DNA from: Tyto alba
Taxonomy: Eukaryota > Chordata > Aves > Strigiformes > Tytonidae
Direction of reading: 5' to 3'
Length of the DNA: 64,000 nucleotides
Assembly: GCF_018691265.1 (NCBI RefSeq)
Contig: NW_024881329.1
Span: 1,364,001-1,428,000, forward strand
Within the stretch, counting starts at the first letter, position 1. Every line of letters begins with the position of its first letter. Positions 1 to 13,582 of the stretch are shown here, piece after piece. The notes under the pieces were generated by a model that worked only from the letters and a program-made list of their open reading frames with translations, did no database searches and was not told where the DNA came from. The translations under genes and the position numbers were made by a program.

Positions 1-79
1 CTCTCCCCCACCCCACCGTGAGGGGACTGAGCGAGCGGCTGCGCGGGGCTGAGTTGCCGGTCGGGGTTAAACCACGACA
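1..79 (+). mobile_element. 3' end of an endogenous retrovirus LTR, cut by the window edge
   Basis: The first 79 bases are GC-rich, with a GAGCGAGCGGCTGCG block, and end in GGTTAAACCACGACA. From memory this resembles how many bird ERV LTRs end (terminal CA), so the LTR probably runs left to right and begins outside the window. The base composition changes sharply after position 79. Whether it is a solo LTR or the end of a provirus cannot be told, because the other end and the left target duplication are not visible. The family assignment rests on recognition of the terminal sequence, not on a database match. Confidence 0.55.
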
Positions 80-1584
80 ACCACCTTGATCCTGGGTGGA
101 GGCTCCAGCTTTGCTTTGGGCAGCGCAGATCTACCTCTGGGAGAGCCAAGGGCAGGATAAAAGGGGTTTAGCTGTGCTCAGCGCAGGGCTGCGGGGTCGG
201 TGGGGGATGCCAGCCTGTCAGGAACCACCGGCTGCTCCAGCTGTTGCTCAACCATCACGAGCTGTGTCTCGAGATGTCTCCCAGTGTAGCTGAAACAGGA
301 GTTTCTCCACATTGCTGCTCCCTGCTATTGCAGCACACAACGTTCATTTGGTTCGGTAGCATCTCGGGTAGCTGACATGAAAGCTGCTGAGATCAATGGC
401 ATTTGTTTCTCTTTATTTATTAGAAGTAATTATTCATCAGTGGAATTTAATTATTACTTTTTTGCCTTTTAAAAATGTTGCTTAATGGAGGAAGGCAGCC
501 ATTTGTCTAGACTGCATTTAATGCTGAGTGGATGCAAAGGGGGGTTTTCTTCAAGCTGTTTTGACAATAATAATTAAAAAAAAAAATCAAGTCAGTGAAG
601 TGTGGAGCTGTAGGCTGTCTCTGTAATGATCTGAAGCACTCAAGCCCTTATTAACTTAATGCTTTCATTTACTAGCTTGTTCCTGGAGGAAGACCTCCTA
701 GTCAAACTGCTATTGCTCCTTTAAAAAACTAAAGTCAGTAATTGCTTCAGCTGCACATCTCATTACGAGGAAAGGCCTACAGCTGAGAGCAGCACTCATC
801 TTCTTGGTTTTGTTTTTAAATTTTCAGGGGGAATTTCAGTAAAACCTCTTGTTGTACCTCCAGCCCAAGTGTTAGCTATTCTACTGCAGCGTACAAATTC
901 ATAAACTCAATTATAAAAGTTCTGAATTTCCACGATGGTGGAAATGAGAGGCTTGAGGGCTTGGCTGTATCACAAACTGTTACTGTATTGATGAAGAGCA
1001 GGGCAGAGCCTGTCAGCTGGTGGGTAGTGGCTGATCAATGTTGGTAGATGCACAGCCTATTTCCTCAGCACAGCCTTTAACCATGAGCAGCAGACACTAC
1101 TCTGATTACCATTTACCCTGTTATTCCATTAAGTGGACGTTTTCTCCCTTCCCTCTCCTAGCGCTGTCTGGGAAGGAGCACGCTTTCACACACATTACCA
1201 TAGGGAAGATTTAGTTAAAAGTTAAAAAAAAAGGAGGGGGGAAGCACTTTGAGGCAGCTTCGAGTAAATAGCTGGAGAGAATTGGGCTTTAGCTGGGTTC
1301 CCAGACCTTCTGGATTGCTGGGGATGGTGCTGCTGCTGATCTCGGAATTGCTGCACAAGCTCAGGGCAATAGCTTTCCATCAGCAGTTCTTGTGCTGGGC
1401 TCTGCTCACAGTCAAAACCCACTTTTTTTTATCTTTTTAAAGATATTCCATTAGGATTTGAGGGCGGTATATGATGGGGTCCTTGATAAGAGCAAGGCAA
1501 GAAGACACCAGAGGTTGGATGAGATTAGGCTTCTCCTTGTTGCCCATCTCTGATGGTTTCTGAAGAGTGGGCTGAGTGCCATCG

Positions 1585-1650
1585 CAGAGGTACAGGCAGG
1601 GAAACTGAGGCACTGCACCAGTGACTTGCCCAAGGCTTGTGTAGCGAGCC
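1585..1650 (-). repeat. MIR-like SINE fragment
   Basis: The plus strand reads GGGAAACTGAGGCACTG followed shortly by GTGACTTGCCCAAGG. This is the reverse complement of the conserved 3' half of MIR-type CORE-SINEs (TTGGGCAAGTCAC...CTCAGTTTCC). It is an old, diverged amniote repeat; the edges are approximate. Confidence 0.55.
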
Positions 1651-3090
1651 TGTTTGTTCTTGTCACAGCCTGTCCCTAAATATAGACCTCAAGGTGAAGC
1701 ATTTTTTTGTCTTTGAAAGACATGAGCAATGACCTTACATGGAGGTGGGCAAAGGGGAGTCTCTCTTGCTGATGTGACCAGCCTGGAGAAAACAAAGAGG
1801 GGGTGAAATGGGATGGACCCAAAGTACACCAGCGTTGGAGGAAAGATTCCCACTGAGCTTCAGGCATTTGGGTCTCTGGAGAGATGCTGGTAAGGACAGT
1901 AACATTTATGTTCATCTCTGAAGTCATTCAAAGCTTGTAGATACCACTGTGGTGAACCACTAGAAAACGTGGAAAGCAGAGCAGCTCAGGAAAGGTCAGC
2001 ACCTAAAGGTGGGTGATGATCAGAGCTGTCCTAGTGCTGGCACTGAATTATTTCTTTTCTTTTTTTTTTTTTTTTTAAAAAAAAGCATTTAATTTCTTGG
2101 CGTGCTCCAAGTAGACCTGCTTTTAAAATAAGGAGGTCTGATTTCCAAAGAGTGGGTATTCAGTATTCATTCTTCCTAGCTCCAAATCTAGCCAGTGGGG
2201 TGAGGCATGGCTTAATTCAAAATCATCACTGCCTACGGAAAGTTCTGACCACAGCCTTTGCCGTTTGCTTTGAAGTTTGCTGTTAACTGCTGGTTTCTTG
2301 CACTCCCCAAAGCATAGGGGCTTTTAGCTGTTTGTCTGCTGTTCCATGCCTTTCTTTGATCACTATTTGTTCAGCTCCTGAAAGCAGGAAATAATGAACC
2401 CATTTTATTAAAATACTTGCTTCGTATCTGGGAGGAATAAATTAAGGACTTCCCTGCATGAATCTTCCATCTTGGCTGTTACGAGACACACTGTTTGATA
2501 TGGGAGCAGATGCATCACAAGGAAATTGTGGGGAAGCTCGTGTGGTGCTTGGGAGCTCCGTGTCTCCACCCCAGCTACGTGTGACCTACAAGCACACGAC
2601 AAGGTGTAGGTCAGCAAAACAGCTGACTGACAAAGTCTGGAAGAAGTGCATTTGTGGGGAAGGAGAAATAAAATTGGGGGTGCGAATCTGAATGCTCTCT
2701 GCATGTCTTGGCTCTGCATCCGCTATATATTTCTGTCAGGCAGTGTCAAGGAGAAAGAGATGAAGGTTTAAATGAGACCTACTCCCATGTAAATATTGTG
2801 CTGTTTCTAAGTCCTAGCCCAAAGCCAAGCCTTGCAGCTCCCTGCCAGTGGTTGGAGTTGCTGAAGTCAAAGATAACTTCTTACCTTTCATTTTTTTTTT
2901 ATTATTATTTTTTTTTTAATGGCCTTATGTGCTGGAGGTGCACACAGCTGAGGTCTGCAGCAAGATCTGAAATCTCTTTGAGTATCTAAGGCTTGGGCAC
3001 CTCAAACAGCATTTCTTAGCAGAACTTAACAAAACGAATTAATCCTGGACACTGGAGTGGTGTAAGGCACCACATGCTACCAGGCCATTT

Positions 3091-3140
3091 TAAGTTACAT
3101 TGAAGTTAATGAAAAGCCTCCCACAGACTTCAGTGGGCGA
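3091..3140. repeat. old foldback-type amniote repeat fragment
   Basis: Contains ATTGAAGTTAATG and, 20 bases on, GACTTCAGTGGG: the two arms of the CATTGACTTCAATGGG-type palindromic repeat scattered through reptile and bird genomes. Similar arms occur near 40440, 49405 and 57330 in this window. The family name is not assigned. Confidence 0.4.
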
Positions 3141-5725
3141 CACATCAAACCGTGCAGCACGGCCAAGCCGAAGTCTTGGCCATGTGCTTCCTGTTCTTGG
3201 TTTTCAGACATCTCTATTGTGCTGTCCCTATTGAACAATTAAAAATGCTTTCTCACTGGCTGGAGGAAATGAATAAAAATTGGATCTGAAAACAAGGCCA
3301 CAATATAAATCACGGTGCAAACGCGCTAAAGGGGAAATCAAAGCTGTGTTCATCATCTGGGCAGCCAGAGCCAGGTGGAAACAAGATTCTTTTGGAGATG
3401 TCTCAACCAAGAAGTTCCAGGAGTAAGAAAATCGTGCTGGCTAATTAAGCTCAAAGGGATGCACATGGGTCTGCTCAGAGAGGGGACTAAGTACAGGTGC
3501 TATTTTCTTACTAGGATCAGTACTGAAGTTAGAAACTATCTGGAATTAAACTGCTTTTAGAGGCAAATAGGCTATTTGGTTTTGGTGATTTTTTTTTTGT
3601 TTTGTTTTGTTTTGTTTTTGGTGTGGGGGGCAAAAATTGTTTTTTCCTGTAGAGCTATTTGCTATTTTCAGGGAAAGAGGTAGTTCATGTTCTGGATCCT
3701 CATAGCTAATTACCAGTGAAATACATGGGGCTAGTTAGGCATCCCTAAGGAAATGTACAGCTATGGGGTTTGTGCACTGGTTCTAATCAGGGTTCTCAGA
3801 GTTTTCATTTTTCTTCATATAGACAAGAAGCATATGCAAGAAGTCAGACTTTAGTATCCAGTTCCAGGCTTCATTTAGGGAAAGGTCATGGGAAGAACAA
3901 AAACCCAGCACACATCTCTCAGTAAGTCACCCAGGGGTGAGACCCATCACAAGAGGTCGTTTTTCAGAGCAGAACTCTTTTTGAAATATGAGGCTTGAGG
4001 CTCATTATGGATAGGCACGAAAGCACTTCACTTCCTTCCTGCAGATGGACTCAGAATTGTGATCAAGAGCATTTTTTTTTTTTGTTTAAAACTGTCATTT
4101 CAACAAATGCAAACACACGTAGCTTGGCACTGATGCTCCAGGTAGAAGCGGGATGCTGGACTCCACAAGCAGATCCCTCTATACTTTCATGACCCCAACT
4201 CCCACCGTGTGCTTCTCAGGCACTACTGCCTTATTTTTATGTGATAGTGATGTGGGAAAGTCCTGCCTGAGGCCGCCCTGGCTCCAGGGACCTGCAGCCT
4301 GAGCAACCCGGGTTCTTCTGTTAAACTCTGACTGTGCTTGCTTGCTTTTCCAGTACCAGGTGGGTGTGATCCCTGCAACAGTCTTTCAAAACAGACTTGA
4401 AAAATTTCCAAAATGCTTTATTTATGCAGTGAATATATGACTGAAATGACTGTAAAGGAGCGGTGGGATTTTTGTATGTGTAGGGTTTTTTTTTGTTTGT
4501 TTGTTTTTGTTTTTTGTTTTTTTTTTTTTTTTTCAGCAATCTTCCAGTTGACAGATTTCTGCATGTAATTAAGGGCTGCGTGTTCAGTACAACTTCTCTT
4601 TTTTTGCCACTTCTGCCTATCTGTTGATTCTGCTACGGGGTCCTTTTTATTAAGATTCAAGGAAAACCAAGGTTTTGTTTTGTTGGTTTTTTTTTTTTTT
4701 TTTTCCCCTGTGTATACACATGCATCTTTTACATTGTCTTTAAAAAGTACCGTTGTTGTGAACATACTTAATGGCTCTTCTGCAAAGAGATCTGGCAGGT
4801 TAGAAAGCAGAGCCAATACACTTACGTTATTAACAGTTGCAGAAGCAAGCACAGGAGAAATGACAGTGAAAAGGGAATTACTTTCCCAGTTATCAAAGAG
4901 CAGGGGTGAAAGCTGGGATTTAAAGAAATCCATCGAAAAATTCACTGACTTTTTATGGCACAGGATTTAAGCTCTGCTTCTGTTCCTAACCCTTGCAAGG
5001 GCAAAACTCCTGGGACAACCTTTCATATGAACACGATAAACGGTTTGCTTCGCCGCATTACAGAAATGGCTTTTCTGGTCAATGCTGCGTTTGCAAACTC
5101 CTGAGGAAAAGCTGCGATGCAGACAGGTTGTCAAGTGCTGCATGAGCTAATATTAATGCCTGCTGTGACTTAGTCTTGCTATTTGGGGTTTTTTGGTGGC
5201 TCCTTGTGTTACATCTGTCTGATGGAGCGATACCAGACTGTCCTTGGCTTCCACTGCACCCAGTTTTCTGTCATAAATAGTAATGAGAGCAACCAAGGTG
5301 TGTTTTTTCGTTTTCCTTTGAATTTCTGAACGAGGCCTGCTGTGTTTTTGCAAATTGCATCTTCATTATAAGTATTTAAGAGCCATAGCTTTTCATATCA
5401 GACAACTTGGCACCCACTTTGAGAAGAACCATGTTATTCTAAAGCAGAAAACTGGATTAGAAAATTGCTTTTGCGGATAGAAACAAAGTCCTGTCAGCTC
5501 GTCTAATCCAGTTCTCTGGCACTGGTGCAGGACAGCTTTCCACACGGCAGAATGCACGGCTGCCTCTGCCAGACGCACCAGCCTGGGCTGCTGCGCTTTC
5601 TCAGCGCAGCTCACGGAACGAGCGCCGGGGCCGGTGTTTTGATCTTTCTGGGAACAAGCTGGCACGTAGCTCTGTGTAGTGCTCCACTGTAACATGGAAA
5701 AGTGTCCCGCAGGAGTTCAGTTTGG

Positions 5726-5730
5726 AAAGG
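5726..5730. repeat. left target-site duplication (AAAGG) of the solo LTR
   Basis: AAAGG lies immediately before the TG that opens the LTR, and the same five bases occur at 6806-6810 immediately after its closing CA. A 5-bp duplication is typical of ERVL-type (class III) integrations. Confidence 0.8.
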
Positions 5731-6805
5731 TGAATTGGGTTGGCGCGGCAAGGTTTTGGTAGAGGGGGACTACGGGGAGGGGGGCTTCTGTGAGAGGCTG
5801 CTGGAAGCTTCCCCCGTGGCCGACAGGGCCGATGCCAGCCGGCTCCAGGATGGGCCTGCCGCTGGCCAAGGCCGAGCCCCTCGGGGACAGGGGTAGCACC
5901 CCTGGGGTAATGTATTTAAGGCGGGGAAAAGAACCTGAGCAATGAGAGCTCTTCAGACAGAGAGAAGGGTGAGAACATGTGAGAGAAACGGCTCTGCAGC
6001 CACCCGGGTCCGTGAAGCAGGAGGGGCAGGAGGTGCTCCAGGCGCCAGAGCAGATTCCCCTGCGGCCCGTGGTGCAGAGCACGGGGAGGCAGGCTGTGCC
6101 CGGCACCCAGGGAGGTCAAGGGGGGAGCAGGTTCCACCCACAGCCCGGGGGGGACCCCACGCCGGAGCAGGGGGATGTGCCCCGAGGAAGCTGTGACCCC
6201 GTGGGAAGCCCACGCGGGAGCAGGCTCCTGGCAGGACCTGTGCCCCCGTGCAGAGAGGAGCCCACGCTGGAGCAGGTTTGCTGGCAGGACCGGTGACCCC
6301 ACGGGGACCCACGCTGGAGCAGCCTGTTCCTGAGGGACTGCACCCCGTGGGAGGGACCCACGCTGGAGCACTCGGTGAAAAGCTGCAGCTCATGGGAAGG
6401 ACCCGCACTGGAGAAGTTTGTAGAAGACTCTCTCCCGTGGGAGGGAGCCCACGCTGGAGCAGGGGAGGAGTGTGAGGAGTCGAGTCCTCCCCTGAGGAGG
6501 AAGGAGCGGCAGAAACAGCGGGTGATGAACTGACTGCAACCCCCATCCCCTGCCCCACTGTGCTGCTGGGGGGGAGGTGTTTTAAAATTTCTTTTTATTT
6601 CTCTGATTTGATTGGAAATATATGAAATTAATTTCTCCAAGTCAAGTCTGTCTTGCCCGTGACAGTAATTGCTGGGCAATCTCTCCCTGTCCTTGCCTCA
6701 ACCCACCAGCCTTTCGTTCTATTCCCTCTCCCCTGCCCAGTTGAGGGGAGGGATAGAGCAGCTTTTGGGGTGCACTTGGTATCCAGCCAAGGTCAACTCA
6801 CCCCA
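5731..6805 (+). mobile_element. solo LTR of an avian endogenous retrovirus (copy A)
   Basis: A 1,075-bp element opens with TG (TGAATTGGG) and closes with CA (CTCACCCCA), flanked by the perfect 5-bp duplication AAAGG. It has LTR landmarks in order: a TATTTAA box at 5913-5919, a GC-rich tandem-repeat core (about 6150-6470), an AT-rich segment where the polyadenylation signal should be, and a U5-like end with CTCTCCCTGTCCTTGCCTC. The AATAAA seen in the sister copy at 32580-32585 is degraded here to AATATATG, and about 65 bp upstream of it are missing relative to that copy. No internal viral region is present, so this is the product of recombination between two LTRs. The long stop-free frames on both strands across it are a GC-content effect, not genes. 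Confidence 0.85.
6150..6470 (+). repeat. minisatellite-like tandem core of LTR copy A
   Basis: A motif close to CACGCTGGAGCAG recurs at about 6158, 6211, 6263, 6310, 6359, 6404 and 6450: seven diverged copies spaced 45-53 bp apart. Several units also carry CCCGTGGGAGGGA-type sequence just upstream. The same array is present in copy B (about 32060-32370). Confidence 0.75.
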
Positions 6806-6810
6806 AAAGG
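6806..6810. repeat. right target-site duplication (AAAGG) of the solo LTR
   Basis: Matches 5726-5730 exactly and directly follows the terminal CA of the LTR. Confidence 0.8.
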
Positions 6811-8270
6811 CCATCCTATATTTCAATGTCCCTTTTAAAAAAACAGCCTGAAAGAGAAGTGAAAGGTGGTGGTTGTTTTTTTTTTTGAAGTGCATTTAGC
6901 TAGCTCATACAGCAGAAATGCAGAACATAAGCTATCCAACCAACTATGAAACAAATACTAAAATTAATTGCTTAATTCTCTTTGCATTAGGATAAAGCAT
7001 ACGGTTTTAAAACGTCTTCAGTGAAGAAATGCTGAATGGGGGAAACATATACTATTGCCTTGTACTAAACTGAAAGCAAGTTCAAGTGTAAAGATTGGTG
7101 GGGCGATAGCCAAAGGCAAGCTGTCCTGCAACTTATTTTGGGAGGCAACCTAGTTTTAAGGTTTGTGCATACCAGGTTGACCCAGTAAGCACATTAAATA
7201 ATTACCATCTCTGGAAACCCAGGTTCTGTTACAACCAACTTCATTGTAGTTCTTCAACTATGGGAAAGAATCCAGAGAGATACTTCTTACCCAGCAGCTG
7301 ATATACGAGTGCCAAAAGTTTAACTGTACCAAGGAACAACAGACTGCAAGCTAAGGGATTATCATCTGTTCCAGGCTGTTTTCTACCAGGCTGCGGTAAC
7401 AATGATCTGTCCTACATTGGCACACAGGCTAACGCTGCAGCTGAACAGATCCTGCGTGGGCACCAATGTCGGAATTGGCCTCCATCATTTTCAGGTAAGG
7501 CGGGCGTGTCTGCCTGTGCACACACCACCCCGACCCATGCATTTTCTGGGTGTCAGAGAACAGCATGAAATGGGGTTCAGCTTTCAAGCCGACAGCATGG
7601 CAGGAAGGCGAGACCTTTGGGGAGGGTCTGTGCCTGTCCCTCAGGGCAGGTAACCTTCACGAGCTCAGCACGCAGAGCGGGCCTCTTGGTGTTTCATGCC
7701 CCCGGAGCGTGGCCAGGCGGCACCACAGCACGTGCAGCACAACGTGAAGGCAGTGGCATGACTAACAAGTGGGAAGCTTGCATGCGTACCAGCTCCAGAG
7801 CGGTGCAGGTGCTTGGCAAGATCAAGGCTTTGATCCTGTTCACACCAGCACGCGCGAATTCTCACATCCAGTGCTTTCCGTGAGAACAGTCACACATGTT
7901 TTACCTAAATCAAGGGCACTGCACCATCTGATTCACTGTTTTTTATAATACAGCAGCCATAGTGTTTTGTAAGAATTGGGGTAGAGACTACAAGTTGACT
8001 TGAACCGCAGTGGGAAGTGCACTCCGCTAGCTCCAGCACGCCTCGTTCTTACCAAGCTTACCCACTCCCCTGGCGCTGGAACCCTGAGCTTCAGTCCTGT
8101 GTTTCTAACCCCCTGCCTGCCTAGTGCAAATCACCAAACCGATTGCTTAACAGTACTCCTAACCCCAAAGTAACCAGCACGAGCAAATGGCAAGATCCAA
8201 GCATACACTTAACTCTGTCCAGAAACTCTACAGGGAAAGACCGCCTCTATTTCAACATTTTTATGAAATA
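6811..8270. other. noncoding stretch between solo LTR and POLR2L 3' end
   Basis: No recognisable gene. A good 5' splice-site match (CAG then GTAAGG) occurs on the plus strand at 7492-7500, preceded within about 120 bp by two possible acceptors (TTCCAG, TACCAG). The frame between them is open but encodes nothing recognisable, so an unidentified plus-strand or noncoding exon is possible but unsupported. The remainder appears unique. Confidence 0.4.
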
Positions 8271-8296
8271 TAATAATTTTTCTACATGAACAAACA

Positions 8297-8302
8297 TTTA
8301 TT
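8297..8302 (-). terminator. POLR2L: polyadenylation signal AATAAA of POLR2L
   Basis: TTTATT on the plus strand reads AATAAA on the minus strand, about 300 bases after the POLR2L stop codon. Cleavage is expected near 8270-8285. The 3' UTR between contains a run of 18 A on the plus strand (8355-8372; U18 in the transcript). Confidence 0.6.
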
Positions 8303-8600
8303 TTTGCTGGCAGAAGCATCTAAAAGTTCACAAAACAACTCCAAACAGAGATTTAAAAAAAAAAAAAAAAAAGCATCCAAACTTTTAATTTAATCTCCAA
8401 ATCTTGGTTAAATGGACTTCATCTTTCCTTTGGTTCCTGGGCAGAGGTTAGTGGCTCGGGGCAGTACTTTCTCCAGAAGGTAAACATCTCTCAATGGTTG
8501 CACTACAGGTGGCTTTCATCCTTTACTGCCTGAAGTCCAGTTTCAAGCTTAGAACTAGAGTTATGTTCCACATGGCTTGCAACACAGTACTTTTAAAATC

Positions 8601-12265
<3,665 letters not shown>

Positions 12266-12749
12266 TTAAAAACACACAGCATTGCACCTCCGCAAAAGAA
12301 CCAAACACCCTATTCAAACGTCAGGAAGGGAACTGCGAACTTGTACAAGCCCCCACTGCAGCTGAGCGGGGCACGGCCGGGGGCCACGCTGCGCAGCGAA
12401 TTCCAGCGCTCTGGCTCCCGCGGCCCGGCCCGCACCGCCTCCCACGCGAGTTCCGGCCACAGGGCGGTGGGCAGACGGGGCCGCGACCCCCTCGGGGTGG
12501 GGAAACTGGGGCCGCGTTACCCCCGGCCCGCGAACATGGGCCTAGGGCGGCCTGAGGGGCGCCGGGGCAGCCTGAGGCCCGGGGCCTCGCTCGCCGGGCC
12601 GGGCCGGGCCCCCTCGTTCTCATTTCACCCGCGCCCCTCACCCCAAGGCGGCGAGGAAGCCCCCGGCAGCCCCTGCCAGCCCCCTGAGGGATCGGCACAC
12701 CCGACAGCCCCCCTGAGCGAACGACAACCCCACACTCGCTCCTACCGCC

Positions 12750-12990
12750 ACGGCGGCTCCGCGCTTTCCTAACGGCTGCCGGGGCGCTGCCAACGCAGCC
12801 GGGCGGGGGAGGACGCCCCGCCGCCGGGCGGGCCGCGGCGGGCGGGAGGGCGGGAGGCGGTGCGGCTCCCCCCCCCAGCTCTGGGCAGGGATGGTAGCGG
12901 CCGAGCGTACGGCGTCGCGGGCGGCTCGAGAAAGAGAGGAGCGAGCGCGCGCGCGCGCGAGGAGGGATTGTCTTCGTGTTTCGCGTGCGG
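12750..12990. promoter_or_regulatory. probable bidirectional POLR2L / TSPAN4 promoter core
   Basis: This is the most likely span for divergent start sites: the POLR2L leader begins just left of it, and GC-rich candidate leader sequence of the plus-strand neighbour begins on its right. There is no TATA box, and the GC-box-like G/C runs are typical of CpG-island promoters. In mammals POLR2L and TSPAN4 are divergent neighbours a few hundred bases apart. Exact start sites cannot be read from the sequence. Confidence 0.5.
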
Positions 12991-13582
12991 CGCGCGGAGC
13001 GGCAGCGGGGGCGGTGGGGCGAGAGAAAGAGAGAGAGAGAGCGAGAGAGAGAGCGCGCGCGGCGCCCGCCCCTGCTGCTCCTGCTCCTCCTCCTCGTTAT
13101 TCCCGGGTGGGTGGGCACTTGTTGCATTGCGAGAGGGCTTTTGCAGCGACGAGACTTCTCATCCCGTCCTGGCTGAGGTACCGGAGCCGTCCGGGGCGGG
13201 AAGCGCAACCGGTGGCCGCAGCCCGGCAGCCGCGGGCAGGGGGAAAGGTGGTGGTGGTGGTGGTGGTGTGTGGGGGGGCGCGCCCGCCGGCCCCGCTCCC
13301 TCACGGGCAGAGCGCGGGAGCGGCGGTGCCCGCGGTGGCTCCGCGGCTGCGGAGCCTGGAGCCGGTCCCCGCAGCGGGCAGAGCCGCGGCGCCCGCCTGG
13401 CCCGAGGGGTTCCTGTTTTTTCTCCGTTGTTCTGCATAGCCCGGACAGAGTTTTGTGTTTTTTTTTTTTTTTTTTTGTTTTGTTTTTTTTTTTTTTTTGA
13501 AGGCAAATTCTCCCTCGAGTCGCAGTCAGGTTGCGGGCGCTGTGGCGGCTGCGGGTTTGCGGAGAGTTTTTAAAACTCCGCG
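12960..13582 (+). other. presumed 5' noncoding exon of the plus-strand neighbour (TSPAN4 by synteny)
   Basis: This is the right half of the island, expected to hold the first exon of the gene divergent from POLR2L. Two usable donors are visible: GAG/GTACCG (exon end 13177) and CCGCG/GTGAGA (exon end 13582). Nothing in it reads as tetraspanin protein, and mammalian TSPAN4 also has noncoding 5' exons. An ATG at 13696 (MARGV...) resembles the first residues of TSPAN4 only by chance, because the frame continues as low-complexity sequence. The assignment is inference from gene order. Confidence 0.35.
13458..13498 (+). repeat. double poly-T tract inside the CpG island
   Basis: T19 (13458-13476), then a short GTTTTG spacer, then T16 (13483-13498), within otherwise GC-rich sequence. 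It could be the trace of a retroposed poly-A tail on the minus strand or an expanded homopolymer. Confidence 0.85.

Larger units (their letters stand above)
80..5730. other. noncoding stretch left of the first solo LTR
   Basis: No coding exon was recognised on either strand. The sequence is unique-looking with old repeats (a MIR-like piece near 1590 and a foldback repeat near 3095) and several T-rich tracts on the plus strand: T17 followed by A8 at 2060-2084, T-rich at 2891-2917, a TTTTG-type tract near 3590-3618, and further T runs near 4073, 4487-4533 and 4686-4704. In mammals CD151 lies on this side of POLR2L, and the stretch could hold its 3' end or 3' UTR, but no tetraspanin sequence could be read. 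The open frames here are 60-175 codons, have no recognisable domains, and several are inflated by poly-T read as poly-Lys or poly-Phe. Confidence 0.5.

Noticed and set aside
4418..4945. 175-codon minus-strand frame
   Set aside because: Its length depends on poly-T tracts read as poly-Lys; there is no domain, and the composition is typical of chance frames.
5916..6679. Overlapping frames of 105-201 codons across LTR copy A (and the same set at 31825-32438)
   Set aside because: They come from the stop-poor tandem core of the LTR, appear on both strands and in several frames, and are repeated in the sister LTR. They are not viral genes.
12860..13573. 237- and 182-codon plus-strand frames right of the promoter
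   Set aside because: Repetitive RERERE, poly-Gly and poly-Phe sequence from GA, GGT and T tracts; no family signature.
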